The notes: generated by a model not told the origin, from the letters alone. A stretch of DNA of 64,000 nucleotides from Candidatus Dormiibacterota bacterium (GCA_003162415.1 PMOL01000013.1:186001-250000), one strand, 5' to 3'. Shown: positions 9,316 through 17,781, numbered from the stretch's first letter. Program-made: numbers and translations.

Positions 9316-10719
9316 CTACGTTATCGAAACGACGGCCGCGAAAATGGCTGAGTTGGGTTGTGGCTGGTCGCCGACAGCGCTGCCCCAGCTCACGACGAGC
9401 AAGCCACCGTCCTGCTCTCCGTCGGCGCTCCGCGCGCTCGGGAGTACCGAGATCCCGAAGGTGTCGCCTGGCCACACTGACGGGTCCCCGAACCTGTTGG
9501 AGATTCGCACCGGATCCGATAGCCAACCGCGGGTGATGGAGAAAGCGCGCACGTACTCGGCATAGCCGCCGGCAGAATTGTCAGCGAGCCAGCCAACATA
9601 CGCGATGCCTGGGGAGCCACCGGCGACCTCGACGATATGGGTGGCATTGTCGTTGTCGGGAGTTACCCGCTGGAGAGGAGACCACGTCTTGCCGTGGTCG
9701 GTGGAATACGCCAGCCACCCGATGTCGCGCCCTTGATGCTGCGTGTCCCAGGTCATGTAGAGGTTTCCTGCCGCGTCGATTCCGATAGCACCATCGATCC
9801 ACCACTCTGCCTTGGACATGGTCAGGCGATCCGGTCCGACCTGCACCGGAACCGACCACGTACTCCCGCCATCGTCGGATGACGTGAAGTAGCTGTGTGC
9901 CGGCGTCATCGTGTAGGTGACCTCGTTGGTGATGTGGTACCCCTGGTATTCGAGGTCGATCTGGCCGTCTGGCTCGATCACGAGCGGAGCACTATCACCC
10001 CCACTGGCGGGAAAGCCGGGGCTCACCGGGATGATCCGCCCCCAGGTTCTGCCTCCGTCGGTTGACTTCTGGATGACGACGTTGAGGTCGCCCGTTGCGA
10101 AGGCGCAGCTGCCGGCGGGGTTGCATATGTATGTGACTGCAGCGGCACTTGGACCGTAGTCCCACGTGACGTAGATGGCTCCGTCGGGGGCAACGGCGAT
10201 GAAGTCTCGATCTCCCCAGTTGTGGCGTATTGAAGGCACGAGCGACGCGACCTGGGAAAAGGTCATGCCGTGGTTGAAGGACGCAGCAACCACCGGATAC
10301 GTGTAGCCCTTCCTGCTGATCATGAAGGAGGCATAGACGGTCCCGTTGGGTGCCACCGCGAGAGCTGGATCCCAACTCGAGGCGACCGACCCCGGTGGGT
10401 CGATTGGGGAGCTGAAGTGATGGCCGCCGTCGGCGGATCGAGCAAACGCGATGCCTTTACAGCCCATCCAAAGTTCGTATACGTAGCGGCCGGAGCGATC
10501 GGCCGCCTGCTCGACTTCCGCATTCTGACCGCCGCACCCACGGCTCACGTCCGCAATCTGACTAACGACGTACGTGGTCCCGGCGCCAGCAGCAGGCACT
10601 CGCGTTGGTCCGCCTAAAGCCGCCGCCGTCGCGAGCACGCTCATCCCAACAGCACACAGTATTTTCCGCCCCCCAGCCCGGCGGTGTTCTACTGCCACTA
10701 GTGCTCTGTGACCTTGCAT
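9316..10719 (-). CDS. Secreted sialidase-like beta-propeller protein with Asp-box repeats
   Basis: A 467-residue exported protein. After a signal peptide (basic start, then CAVGMSVLATAAALGG) it carries at least four Asp-box motifs: SADGGHHF, STDGGRTW, SSDDGGSTW and STDHGKTW. These mark a six-bladed sialidase/BNR fold. I cannot see the full arginine triad and Asp/Tyr/Glu set of true sialidases, so glycosidase activity is unproven. GAGGAG before ATG 10719 supports this start over the codon 12 bases upstream. It lies downstream of a second exported protein gene on the same strand, separated by a hairpin. Confidence 0.75.
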   Translation of the reverse strand: MQGHRALVAVEHRRAGGRKILCAVGMSVLATAAALGGPTRVPAAGAGTTYVVSQIADVSRGCGGQNAEVEQAADRSGRYVYELWMGCKGIAFARSADGGHHFSSPIDPPGSVASSWDPALAVAPNGTVYASFMISRKGYTYPVVAASFNHGMTFSQVASLVPSIRHNWGDRDFIAVAPDGAIYVTWDYGPSAAAVTYICNPAGSCAFATGDLNVVIQKSTDGGRTWGRIIPVSPGFPASGGDSAPLVIEPDGQIDLEYQGYHITNEVTYTMTPAHSYFTSSDDGGSTWSVPVQVGPDRLTMSKAEWWIDGAIGIDAAGNLYMTWDTQHQGRDIGWLAYSTDHGKTWSPLQRVTPDNDNATHIVEVAGGSPGIAYVGWLADNSAGGYAEYVRAFSITRGWLSDPVRISNRFGDPSVWPGDTFGISVLPSARSADGEQDGGLLVVSWGSAVGDQPQPNSAIFAAVVSIT

Positions 10720-10903
10720 GGTGCTCCTCAACCTGCTCCGGCCTCAGGCACAAGCGTACGCGCCGCAGCCGCGCGGCGGCAAACGCCCGCGGCACGCCGA
10801 CAGCCGGATATGTGGGGTAAGCAGTCGTATGTGAGTCCACATGCCAGAGGCGACCGTCCGACCGCCCGGGGAAGGGCAAAACGGAACCCCAACGGCTCCC
10901 CGG

Positions 10904-10934
10904 CCGCCGACCGCGCGGGCGGTCGACGGCCAGG
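10904..10934 (-). terminator. GC-rich hairpin between two secreted-protein genes
   Basis: An inverted repeat (GGCCGCCGACCGC pairing with a near-perfect complement up to 10934) lies about 40 bases after the stop of the 722-residue secreted protein gene. There is no clear U tract, so it may be an inefficient or Rho-type terminator. Confidence 0.45.
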
Positions 10935-10974
10935 TCACGACCAGTGGTTCATCCTGCCGCGCCGGCTGCGCTGG

Positions 10975-13143
10975 CTACGGAACCACGTAGTTGACCGACG
11001 TTCCCCAGTTCGCGTTACCGTCCCTGGTCCCGCCGCAGGTTCCGATCGTCAGGGTGAACGCGGCCCCTGTGCAATTCGGATACTGGATGTACTCGTTGGC
11101 GAAGTAGATCCGTCCGCCGGAGCCCGGCAGATAGATCCCCCAGCTGTAGTCTCCCCAACGGGGGCGGGTGGTGCCGGGGTAGCCCTGGTACTCGCTGAAA
11201 CCGTCCTGCGGGGACTGGCCCATATCCGCGATGTTGATCGTCGAGTTGAGCAATCCGTTGGAGGTGCTGGTCAGGCGGCCGAAAGCGGTGCTCGGGTAGA
11301 AGCCGCCATTGTCGGCGCCGGTCGGCCCGCCGTTGCCGTTCACCGTGAAGAACATGATCGCCTTGCCGTTACCACCGGTGCCTTCCGCCGCGATGGACGG
11401 CATTTCCAGGTCTTCGTGCTCCGCCGAGACGTACCCCTGATTGGTCAGCGTGAACTTGCCGGTGCTGTCGAACGAGCTGGTACCGAGCACCCAGTACACG
11501 ACGGACTGATGGAACTCCGCGTTCGCTCCTTTGTACGTCTGGGCGAGCAAGGTGTTGGTGGCTCCCAAAAGCTGACCCTGCGACTGCGAGACCTGCGTCA
11601 TGAAGTCGCCGTTGGTCGCGATCCCGCCCTCCGGGCAGGACGTATCCGTACTCAGACCGGCCGCGCCGCACTCATCGCCCAGCGGTATCGGTCCCGCCTT
11701 CTGCGGGCTGGCGAGGTTCTCAGGCCCGTAATACCGATCGACGCCCGTGAAGAGTTGGCCGCTGAAATGAATGGCGCTGCACGCACTGCAGCCCGTGCTG
11801 TTGAGGGCAGAGAGCCCGGTCCAGGCCCACGCCGCGATCCGGTTGTCGCCGGAGGTCGGCAGCGGCACGAAGCCGTAGAAGTCCAGCGAGCCGAGCATGA
11901 ACCCGGTGCCGCCATTGCTGTTGTCGAACTGCCCCGCGTCCGCAGGCTGTGCCGGAATCACCGCGACCCAGCACGTGATGCCGCCCTCGTGGAGCACCTT
12001 GTCGCGGGCGCAGGTCCCGTCCGGGGTGGCGATCAGGCCCATGTTCTCCCTCGCCACCGTGACCTTCGGGTTCGGCTTTCCGTGGGACAGCCAGACAGGC
12101 AGCCCCTGCTCGAGAGCGGACTTGTCGAAGGCGAACTCCTGCGCGCCGTTGAAGAAGCCACCGCCGAAGCCGGGGGCTGCCCCGCTGAGCGGGAACTCGT
12201 CGTAGAACATCAGGAAGGCGTCCCGGGTCACCGAGATCTTCGCGAAGTCGTTGAGCAGGGTTGGGGAGCCCGGCTCGGCCGGGTTGTAGTCGGCACTCGA
12301 GAAGTACACGTGGTACCCGCCGAGCGGGTCGGAGCCGTCGGATACCGCGATGCCCTCGTAGCAGTCGTTCGCCACAGCAGCGAAGCACCCGGTGAACGCT
12401 CCCCCAGTCGCCTCGGGGCTGGCCGAGACGATCTCTGTGATGAACCAGTGCCCGCCGTTGGCGGAGTCATAGAGGCAGGAGGGGTCTCCGCCGCTGCTCC
12501 AATTCAGGCCGGTGAGCCCCATGATCGTGTCGAGCGAGATCGGCGAGGATGCGCGGTGCAAGGCGGTGTTGAAGACCAGGATCTCGCCGATGTTGTTGGT
12601 CTCGACCACGCGTCCGTTGCCGGCGCACAGGCCTTGGTCGGGGGGCTCAACGTCCTTGAATTCGTTGGCCGTATGTGTGGCGCTGTCGACCGCGTCCAGG
12701 CCTTTCACGCCGGTGGCGCCACCCGCTGATGTGCTGATGCGATCGCAGCCTGGGCCAAGAGGAACGCAACTCACGGACGGCACCGGGAATGACGCGACCT
12801 GGGTGAGAGCACGCTTGGCGGCCGCGGAGAGATGCAGGGGATGGGCATTTGGCGACGCCATGGCGTGTGGGCGCGACCGGGTCCCCGCTCCCGCCCCGGT
12901 GGCCGCTGTCTCCGCCGAGGTGGCTGTTGTGCTGACCGGGCCGCTTAGCAGCGAGCAACCGCTTGCGCAGCCGGTGGCCGCCGGGCCGGCGAATGTCGGC
13001 GAGAACTGTCCCAGACTGGTTGTTTTGACGGTTGAGGTCGCACCCACCGTAGTCGCCGCTCCCCCAAAGGCCGTGAGAAGCGCCACCAGAAGCGACAGCA
13101 ACGACAGCAGCGCAACGCGTCTGCGCATTATGATCCCATGCAT
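10975..13143 (-). CDS. Large secreted protein of unknown function
   Basis: A 722-residue exported protein. A basic N terminus and hydrophobic core (ALLSLLSLLVALLTAFGG) form a signal peptide, and many Cys residues occur in Cys-rich segments (CASGC, CSACS). Repeated phrases such as DPSCLYDSANGGHWFI, FAKISVTRDAF and GDNRIAAWAW suggest a beta-propeller-like body. AAGGGGG lies just before ATG 13143. I recognise no catalytic motif. With the Asp-box protein downstream it forms a pair of exported proteins. Confidence 0.7.
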   Translation of the reverse strand: MHGIIMRRRVALLSLLSLLVALLTAFGGAATTVGATSTVKTTSLGQFSPTFAGPAATGCASGCSLLSGPVSTTATSAETAATGAGAGTRSRPHAMASPNAHPLHLSAAAKRALTQVASFPVPSVSCVPLGPGCDRISTSAGGATGVKGLDAVDSATHTANEFKDVEPPDQGLCAGNGRVVETNNIGEILVFNTALHRASSPISLDTIMGLTGLNWSSGGDPSCLYDSANGGHWFITEIVSASPEATGGAFTGCFAAVANDCYEGIAVSDGSDPLGGYHVYFSSADYNPAEPGSPTLLNDFAKISVTRDAFLMFYDEFPLSGAAPGFGGGFFNGAQEFAFDKSALEQGLPVWLSHGKPNPKVTVARENMGLIATPDGTCARDKVLHEGGITCWVAVIPAQPADAGQFDNSNGGTGFMLGSLDFYGFVPLPTSGDNRIAAWAWTGLSALNSTGCSACSAIHFSGQLFTGVDRYYGPENLASPQKAGPIPLGDECGAAGLSTDTSCPEGGIATNGDFMTQVSQSQGQLLGATNTLLAQTYKGANAEFHQSVVYWVLGTSSFDSTGKFTLTNQGYVSAEHEDLEMPSIAAEGTGGNGKAIMFFTVNGNGGPTGADNGGFYPSTAFGRLTSTSNGLLNSTINIADMGQSPQDGFSEYQGYPGTTRPRWGDYSWGIYLPGSGGRIYFANEYIQYPNCTGAAFTLTIGTCGGTRDGNANWGTSVNYVVP

Positions 13144-13287
13144 AGCATCCCCCTTGACCGAGTCCTTGTTGACTCTCGCGGTTGACTCTCGCGCACCCCA
13201 GTCTGCTGAATCGGAAACGGCCGTGTCAAGGGGGGTCAGATTCCGCTAGTGCCTCAGTTTGAGCCGGAAGCCGTTACCTTAAGGCGG

Positions 13288-13599
13288 ATGCCTGACGCAG
13301 CCCTTCCGGAGAAGCTGACCCTCAAGGAAGCCTATCTCGCCATGTTCCTGTTCTTCCATGAATACTGGGAGATCGGCGAGAGGCTCTCGGATGACATCGG
13401 AAGCCTCTTAGGCAGCCTGGACCCGTTCCAGGACCCGGACTCCCCTGACGAGTTTCGAACGCCAGATGAGGCAATGTGGCACTACTGGATTAGGCGGTCC
13501 GCAACGCCACTGACCCCGAGGCTGACTTGGCTCGATTCGGGATTCACCGCTAGCTCACGGGCGCGACGATCTCCTCGATCTTCCAGGCGTGGTCGCTGA
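13288..13599 (+). CDS. Small hypothetical protein, 3' end probably replaced
   Basis: From ATG 13288 the first about 70 residues (LTLKEAYLAMFLFFHEYWEI, DDIGSLLGSL, DEAMWHYW) resemble a family of short proteins of roughly 80-90 residues. The rest is Arg/Ser-rich and low in information. It overlaps the antisense transposase remnant from 13550, so the native C terminus was probably lost when that element arrived. TACCTT ends seven bases before the ATG, consistent with leaderless transcription. Function unknown. Confidence 0.5.
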   Translation: MPDAALPEKLTLKEAYLAMFLFFHEYWEIGERLSDDIGSLLGSLDPFQDPDSPDEFRTPDEAMWHYWIRRSATPLTPRLTWLDSGFTASSRARRSPRSSRRGR

Positions 13600-13752
13600 C
13601 GCCAGCCGCTATCGCGGGGGTCTGCGGGCGGGGTTGGCGAGGCTCTTGTGGGGCCGCGCGAAGTTGTGGTAGCAGAAGTGGAGGGACACGGCGGCAGCCA
13701 GATTCTCGACCTTGCGGCTGAAGGCGTTGGTGAGCCGCGTGAAGCGGCGCAT
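13550..13752 (-). pseudogene. IS1-like transposase C-terminal remnant
   Basis: Read on the minus strand, this encodes the end of a transposase typical of small actinobacterial insertion sequences: FTRLTNAFSRKVENLAAAVS, LHFCYHNFARPHKSL, then after a frame shift IAAGVSDHAWKIEEIV and a stop at 13550. The catalytic core is absent. I found no terminal inverted repeats. The next 285 bases (13753-14037) hold no supportable gene. Confidence 0.7.
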
Positions 13753-14037
13753 TCAGCTAGGACACCCAGGCCGATAGCCACGACCGGAGCAGTGTGTCGA
13801 TGCCGTGCCATGGTCATGCTGGCGCACCAACGGCGACAACCGGTAGCGATCCGTGCAACTGCGTACGCCGGTCCGGCGCGGACGCCATCTGCGCCCAGGG
13901 GATTGTCATGCAGGTCACGATATCGACGGCTTCACGGACTGTCGATGGTGCGGACCGCCCCAACGAGAGGGTGTCAGCACCTCAGGGGTTCGGGGACGGC
14001 CTTTTCGTGTTCCACGCGGACGGCTACCCCGGCCCGG

Positions 14038-14532
14038 TTAGCCTCCCGTTGGCGGCGTCTCGCCCGGAGCGAAGCGACCCATGTCTGCTCCAATCGTCTT
14101 GCCAATATTGGCGACGTGGAGGTGAATCTCATCGAGGAGGTCGGTGGCCTTCTTCACCTGCGCGGTCAGGGCGGTGTTCTCTGCGAGCAGAGTCTTGATG
14201 TCGTCGGTGTTGTTCTCTGTATGCAACGCGACCTCAGACGCAACCGCGTCAGCACGTTTCGCGGCGATCAATAAAGCAGCCGCCTGAATGCCCGCCAGCA
14301 TCGAGAGAAACAGGTTGAGCAGAATGAATGGGTACGGGTCAAATCCTGAGCCTCCGCCTACATGAAGCACCCCGTTGACGACGGCCCAGATGATCATTAC
14401 CCCGAAGAAGACGAAGACGAAGGGCCATGACCCCATCCCGTTGCGCATCTTGTCCGCGGCTCGCTCCCCGAGCGAGAGTCGGTCGGCTCCACGTACCGTC
14501 GGATGCTTCGCCCATTGATGTTGCCAAGCCAT
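14038..14532 (-). CDS. DUF1003 membrane protein
   Basis: A 164-residue protein with two membrane segments (WPFVFVFFGVMIIWAVVNGV and YPFILLNLFLSMLAGIQAA) and the DUF1003 signature QAAALLIAAKRAD. A soluble helical tail, probably coiled coil, follows (TAQVKKATDLLDEIHLHVAN). The role of DUF1003 proteins is unknown. It begins the stress-type gene island. A partial copy of the island motif (CAACA at 14660-14664) lies about 130 bases upstream. Confidence 0.85.
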   Translation of the reverse strand: MAWQHQWAKHPTVRGADRLSLGERAADKMRNGMGSWPFVFVFFGVMIIWAVVNGVLHVGGGSGFDPYPFILLNLFLSMLAGIQAAALLIAAKRADAVASEVALHTENNTDDIKTLLAENTALTAQVKKATDLLDEIHLHVANIGKTIGADMGRFAPGETPPTGG

Positions 14533-14678
14533 GGTCGATCTCCTTTACGCGCAGACGCTCCGCTCCTCAGGCCCCTTTTCAGGGTCAATTATTCCTGCTC
14601 AAACCACTACACCATGCAACTCGCAGGCGGACAGCACCCCACGAATTGGCTCGCTGCGACAACAAATTGCGCGTCCGT

Positions 14679-14699
14679 CGGGGAGACAGGACTCGAACC
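14679..14699 (-). repeat. Short 3'-terminal tRNA-Pro fragment
   Basis: Twenty-one bases match the T arm and acceptor end of a tRNA (GGTTCGAGTCCTGTCTCCCC on the minus strand). They are identical to the corresponding part of the remnant at 53833-53880. The fragment lies 20 bp from a copy of the R repeat. Confidence 0.55.
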
Positions 14700-14718
14700 A
14701 CACGTTCAATACTCCCCG

Positions 14719-14766
14719 TCCGGAGGTCCGGGACTTTCGCGTCTGCCGGCATCGCGAGAAGCCGTC
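14719..14766 (+). repeat. R repeat, copy 1
   Basis: This segment (core CTGCCGGCATCGCGAGAA) recurs at 25393-25540 in the same orientation and inverted at 35650-35797. The matching core here is about 45 bases. It does not look coding in any consistent frame. Confidence 0.7.
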
Positions 14767-14792
14767 GCAGCCTTACTTCGTCGGAGTCTCCA

Positions 14793-14960
14793 TCATTTTC
14801 GTGATGACTCCTCCTGAGCCTCGATCTCAGCCTCGTAAACTTGGTGGCCGCAGAGGGCGCACTTGGCGACTGGTCGCTCGCCGATCTCGTCGGGGACGTC
14901 GTCCTCGCCGAATGACAGCGGGATAAGACGGTCGGAACTACAGAGTGGGCAAAGCGTCAT
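14793..14960 (-). CDS. Zinc-ribbon peptide
   Basis: A 55-residue peptide starting at ATG 14960. It has two CxxC pairs, in MTLCPLCSSDRL and AKCALCGHQVY, forming a likely four-cysteine zinc ribbon. It is a paralogue of the gene at 35925-36098, which shares the spacing and the residues around the cysteines (RLIP-SF-ED between the pairs). Small ribbon proteins of this kind may bind nucleic acid or protein; the role is unknown. Confidence 0.65.
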   Translation of the reverse strand: MTLCPLCSSDRLIPLSFGEDDVPDEIGERPVAKCALCGHQVYEAEIEAQEESSRK

Positions 14961-15132
14961 GTCGCCACAAGAGTCTCAAGACGCCGATAGCGTCGCCTGC
15001 TCGCAAGCAGACCCAGCCGCGCGCTGGGGGGTCATATGAGGTCTAAGCCAGCTCAGCCTCGAGCGCGACCGCCCGATCCCGCCAGCCAGAGTCATCCTCA
15101 CGTGCTCGGGCGTGCGTGCGAGGTTACGTGTA

Positions 15133-15170
15133 TGGAAGTCTGTCCACTGTGCCGGCAGAACTCGATGTGC
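15133..15170 (-). pseudogene. Last codons of a deleted zinc-ribbon gene
   Basis: This piece is nearly identical to 26326-26361, the 3' end of the zinc-ribbon gene at 26312-26512 (HIEF-RHSGQTS). Here it joins directly to the DUF6131 gene region. The intervening about 190 bases, with most of the zinc-ribbon gene, are absent. Confidence 0.65.
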
Positions 15171-15188
15171 CCGACAACAGCGGCCATG

Positions 15189-15344
15189 CTAGTAGTAGTG
15201 ACGCCGGCCGCCGAGCGCGTGCCCGGCCATTCCCAGGAGTTCCAGAAACACCCCAATCACCACCAGGATGATCCCCAACGTCAAGAGGATCGGAATGGCG
15301 GCGATCAACCCGATGATCAGCAGAACAACGCCGAGAACGATCAT
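15189..15344 (-). CDS. DUF6131 small membrane protein, copy 1
   Basis: A 51-residue peptide made of two hydrophobic helices (IVLGVVLLIIGLIAAIPILL and IILVVIGVFLELLG) ending in GHALGGRRHYY, the DUF6131 hallmark. AGGGG before ATG 15344 fixes the start; longer frames upstream are not conserved among the three copies here. It is almost identical to copy 3 (26570-26725) and more distant from copy 2 (20204-20359). Function unknown. A YAACA-N7-YAACA-type site lies about 104 bp upstream. Confidence 0.85.
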   Translation of the reverse strand: MIVLGVVLLIIGLIAAIPILLTLGIILVVIGVFLELLGMAGHALGGRRHYY

Positions 15345-15447
15345 GAGCCCCTTTTGTGGTCGGATCGCTCCGCGTCGATCCATGGATTGGTAACTGAGGC
15401 TTGCGCCCCTCAGCATGAAGCCGAGATCCTCACCCTAGGCGTGCGCC

Positions 15448-15467
15448 CGTAAGAAAGGCCGTAACAA
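15448..15467 (-). promoter_or_regulatory. Island direct-repeat element, site 1
   Basis: CGTAAGAAAGGCCGTAACAA: two half-sites (TAAGA, TAACA) with a 12-bp period, upstream of DUF6131 copy 1. Confidence 0.5.
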
Positions 15468-15493
15468 AGTCGGAGGTGCCACCGCTGGAAGGT

Positions 15494-15535
15494 GTGCTCG
15501 CCCATTACTTTGCGGTCGGAACCGAGCTGAGTCCG
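15494..15535 (-). pseudogene. 42-bp fragment of an Nramp-type transporter gene
   Basis: This stretch matches 34002-34043, inside the 3' part of the Nramp-like gene, with only a few mismatches (shared core ACTTTGCGGTCGGAACCGAG). It has no flanking coding context here. It is a duplicated or gene-conversion-derived scrap. Confidence 0.6.
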
Positions 15536-15544
15536 TACCGCTCC

Positions 15545-16462
15545 TTATGTCTGCTCAGGTCGTGTGGACACCCGTTCCCGTAGGCTGCGTGTCGTTGGAT
15601 CCGTGAAGAAGTCAATCAGCGCGTGCGCTAGTTCTTGGGGGGCGTCCTCGGCCAAGTGATGCCCGGCATTTACGGAGCGGCCGATCACACCGGGGGCCCA
15701 CGAGCGCCACACGGTGAGCACGTCGTGATCATACAAGTCGGCAAGATCATCCTCACTGCCCCACAGGACCAGTACCGGACCGATGATCTGGCGACCAGCG
15801 ACTCGGTCGGCGTCGTCAGCGGCCCGATCCACGCCGAGGCCGGCCCGGTAGTCCTCACACATCGCGTGCTGGACGGACGGAGAGGCGACGACTCGCTGAA
15901 CGTCGGCATAGTTCTCCTCCCCCATCGCGCCACGATCGAGTCGGTACCAAGCATCGACGTCAGTGGCGATCAAACGCTCGGCCAGCGGCGCAGGTTGGCC
16001 CATAAAGAACCAATGCCACCAGGCCGTCGCGAACCGGGCGTCACAGCGGGCCAGTGCTTCGCCGATTGGCACATCACCCAGGATGACCACCCGGTCCACG
16101 TTGTCGGGATGGTCGAGAGCGAGGCGTTGGACGACGTAACCACCGCGATCGTGGCCAACAGCGTGGAAGCGATGATGGCCGAGAGCCTCCATGAGTGCGA
16201 GTAGGTCTCGTGCCATCGCCCGCTTACTCGCTTGGGAGTGGTCCGGGCGGTCCGGTGGGACAGTGGACTCCCCGTAGCCACGCAGATCAGGGCAGACGAC
16301 GCTATACCCAGCCTCAACCAACGCTGGGGCGACCGCGTACCAGGTGGCATGGGTGCGCGGGTGACCATGCACCAGCAGCACCGCCGGACCATCCCCACCG
16401 TATCGCACCCGCAAACGCACGTCACCAACGTCGACGTGGGCGAGCCGAAATCCGTCAAACAT
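15545..16462 (-). CDS. Alpha/beta hydrolase, haloacetate dehalogenase-like
   Basis: A 305-residue hydrolase. The nucleophile elbow is GHDRGG, so the nucleophile is aspartate as in fluoro/haloacetate dehalogenases and epoxide hydrolases. VLLVHGHPRTHATW supplies the oxyanion loop, RGYGES is family-typical, VLWGSEDDL gives the acid and NAGHHLAEDAP the histidine. An AGGAGA ribosome site favours ATG 16462. Hydrolytic dehalogenation is plausible but substrate choice cannot be read from sequence. Confidence 0.82.
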   Translation of the reverse strand: MFDGFRLAHVDVGDVRLRVRYGGDGPAVLLVHGHPRTHATWYAVAPALVEAGYSVVCPDLRGYGESTVPPDRPDHSQASKRAMARDLLALMEALGHHRFHAVGHDRGGYVVQRLALDHPDNVDRVVILGDVPIGEALARCDARFATAWWHWFFMGQPAPLAERLIATDVDAWYRLDRGAMGEENYADVQRVVASPSVQHAMCEDYRAGLGVDRAADDADRVAGRQIIGPVLVLWGSEDDLADLYDHDVLTVWRSWAPGVIGRSVNAGHHLAEDAPQELAHALIDFFTDPTTRSLRERVSTRPEQT

Positions 16463-16507
16463 CGACGATCTCCTTCTGTCCAAGTCCAACCCCGCATCGC
16501 GGCACGG

Positions 16508-16807
16508 CTAGGAAGGCAGAGTGCTCAACGCCCCACTACGTGATCGCTTCGCAGGCTTGCCAGTCGCCTTGTGCGCCCTAGGGGCGCCTTGTCTGGTCGC
16601 CTTGCGGGCCGTCGTTGCGTGACGGCCGGTCGTGCGCTGTGCCGCAGGGGCCCTGACCGTGTCCGTGCGGTTCGCGGACCTTGCACGCTTGGCCGGAGAC
16701 CCGGCACGCTGTGTCGTCTTGCGGATCCCGCGCTCGATGCGGGACACGGTCTTCGAGAGCCCGGCGAGCCTCTTCTCCAGTTTCTTCAGGCGTCGTTTAC
16801 GAGACAT
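16508..16807 (-). CDS. Small very basic protein
   Basis: A 99-residue Lys/Arg-rich protein beginning MSRKRRLKKLEKRLAGLSKT, preceded by GGGAGG. The N-terminal third looks helical and the rest is a low-complexity Ala/Arg/Thr/Lys tail (PAKRARSANR, TARKATRQGAP) like actinobacterial histone-like or nucleic-acid-binding tails. The function is unproven. It sits 45 bp upstream of the hydrolase on the same strand. Confidence 0.55.
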   Translation of the reverse strand: MSRKRRLKKLEKRLAGLSKTVSRIERGIRKTTQRAGSPAKRARSANRTDTVRAPAAQRTTGRHATTARKATRQGAPRAHKATGKPAKRSRSGALSTLPS

Positions 16808-16942
16808 AGCTGTCGTGCCTCCCAGAGATAGCGTGTGCACCGCGGCGGCGCTGCCTGGACGCTTTATCGACGAGCAAGCGGACATGGATGCGGCCGATCG
16901 GCGTTGACGACGCGCGCTTTGCACGTGCAGGGGTATGGTCCG

Positions 16943-17191
16943 TCAGGGTGCCTCCTCCTTGCTCAGACGCGCCGCCTCATCGAGAAGTGCCTGGTTGATC
17001 TTTGCTGAATCGACGTTCTTGACCACGTCGTCGATGACCTGCCGCACCGTAGATCCGCGAGCATGGCGGGCCTCAGTGGTGGTGCCTTCAGCCACCCAAG
17101 CGACGAGTTCCCGAAATCCTTCGATACCGATGGTCAGCACCAATTGGAGTTCGGAGTCGTGCTGGTCGTGTGGGCTGGGTTGGTCGGTCAC
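16943..17191 (-). CDS. Small hypothetical protein
   Basis: An 82-residue protein. AGGAGGA just upstream supports GTG 17191 as start. It is predicted largely helical (LQLVLTIGIEGFRELVAWVA, then VRQVIDDVVKNVDSAKINQA). I recognise no family. It shares strand and spacing with the ACT-like and basic-protein genes on either side. Confidence 0.55.
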   Translation of the reverse strand: MTDQPSPHDQHDSELQLVLTIGIEGFRELVAWVAEGTTTEARHARGSTVRQVIDDVVKNVDSAKINQALLDEAARLSKEEAP

Positions 17192-17289
17192 GCGTCTCCT
17201 CCTGCTCGACTGTTGGAACCTGAATGATCTGCCCATTGAGGACGGCGATGCATCCACCCGGTTGATGGGGCTGGTGGTGATTTCATGTT

Positions 17290-17544
17290 CTAGACCGACG
17301 GGTACAGCGACTCCGGACGCGCGGGCAGGCTTACCCGATAGCCGATTGCTGCAAGGATCCTCACAGCGGCTTCTGGACTGCCCCTCACTGTCAAACGGTA
17401 AATCCCTGTCTCACCGATTCGGGGCTCGATCCGGGTGACCCCGAGTCCGGCATCCTCGAGCACCACCAGCATGCGGGCGACACCGCCATGCCGGTGAGGC
17501 ACCGCCACAATGATGTCGCAGTCCCTGACGTCGATCGCGAGCAT
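17290..17544 (-). CDS. Small ACT-like domain protein
   Basis: An 84-residue protein with a beta-alpha-beta-beta-alpha-beta ACT-like pattern: IIVAVPHRHGGVARMLVVLE, then DAGLGVTRIEPRIGETGIYR and SPEAAVRILAAIGYRV. ACT modules bind amino acids or serve as regulatory dimers. AGAGGA precedes ATG 17544. An island direct-repeat site lies 169 bp upstream. Confidence 0.65.
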   Translation of the reverse strand: MLAIDVRDCDIIVAVPHRHGGVARMLVVLEDAGLGVTRIEPRIGETGIYRLTVRGSPEAAVRILAAIGYRVSLPARPESLYPSV

Positions 17545-17712
17545 ATCTGATCCTCTCCGTGGACATTTGGCACCTACCAGTTCAACCTTGGCTCCGCTAG
17601 CGCGCAGACTCTGGCTCGATCAGCGTCCAGACCAAAATCGACTCCTTGGTGGACGCACGCCACTGAGATTCCCCCAGGCCGACGCCACGTTTTCGCAGTC
17701 TGCGTCGACGCC

Positions 17713-17732
17713 CGCAACAATTGCCGTAACAG
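17713..17732 (-). promoter_or_regulatory. Island direct-repeat element, site 2
   Basis: CGCAACAATTGCCGTAACAG: CAACA and TAACA half-sites with a 12-bp period. It lies between the small membrane protein gene and the ACT-like gene. Confidence 0.5.
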
Positions 17733-17781
17733 AGAACCGACACGCATGTGGGCACGCGATCTGCGTGGCTGTGGAGAGCGT

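Noticed and set aside
10708-12729. A 673-codon plus-strand frame opposite the secreted protein gene
   Set aside because: It is Arg/Val/Glu-rich without domains and mirrors a well-supported exported protein; typical antisense frame in high-GC DNA.
14590-14635. tRNA-like D-arm sequence on the minus strand
   Set aside because: GGTGTAGTGGTTTGAGC resembles a tRNA 5' half, but no acceptor or anticodon arm pairs with it and it does not join the nearby T-arm fragment.
14660-14676. Possible ninth island element upstream of DUF1003
   Set aside because: Only one half-site (CAACA) is present; the second does not match.
14503-14817. Plus-strand frame with GETGLEP and SRLPASRE segments
   Set aside because: It translates the tRNA fragment and R repeat; different frames are open at other copies, so it is not conserved as protein.
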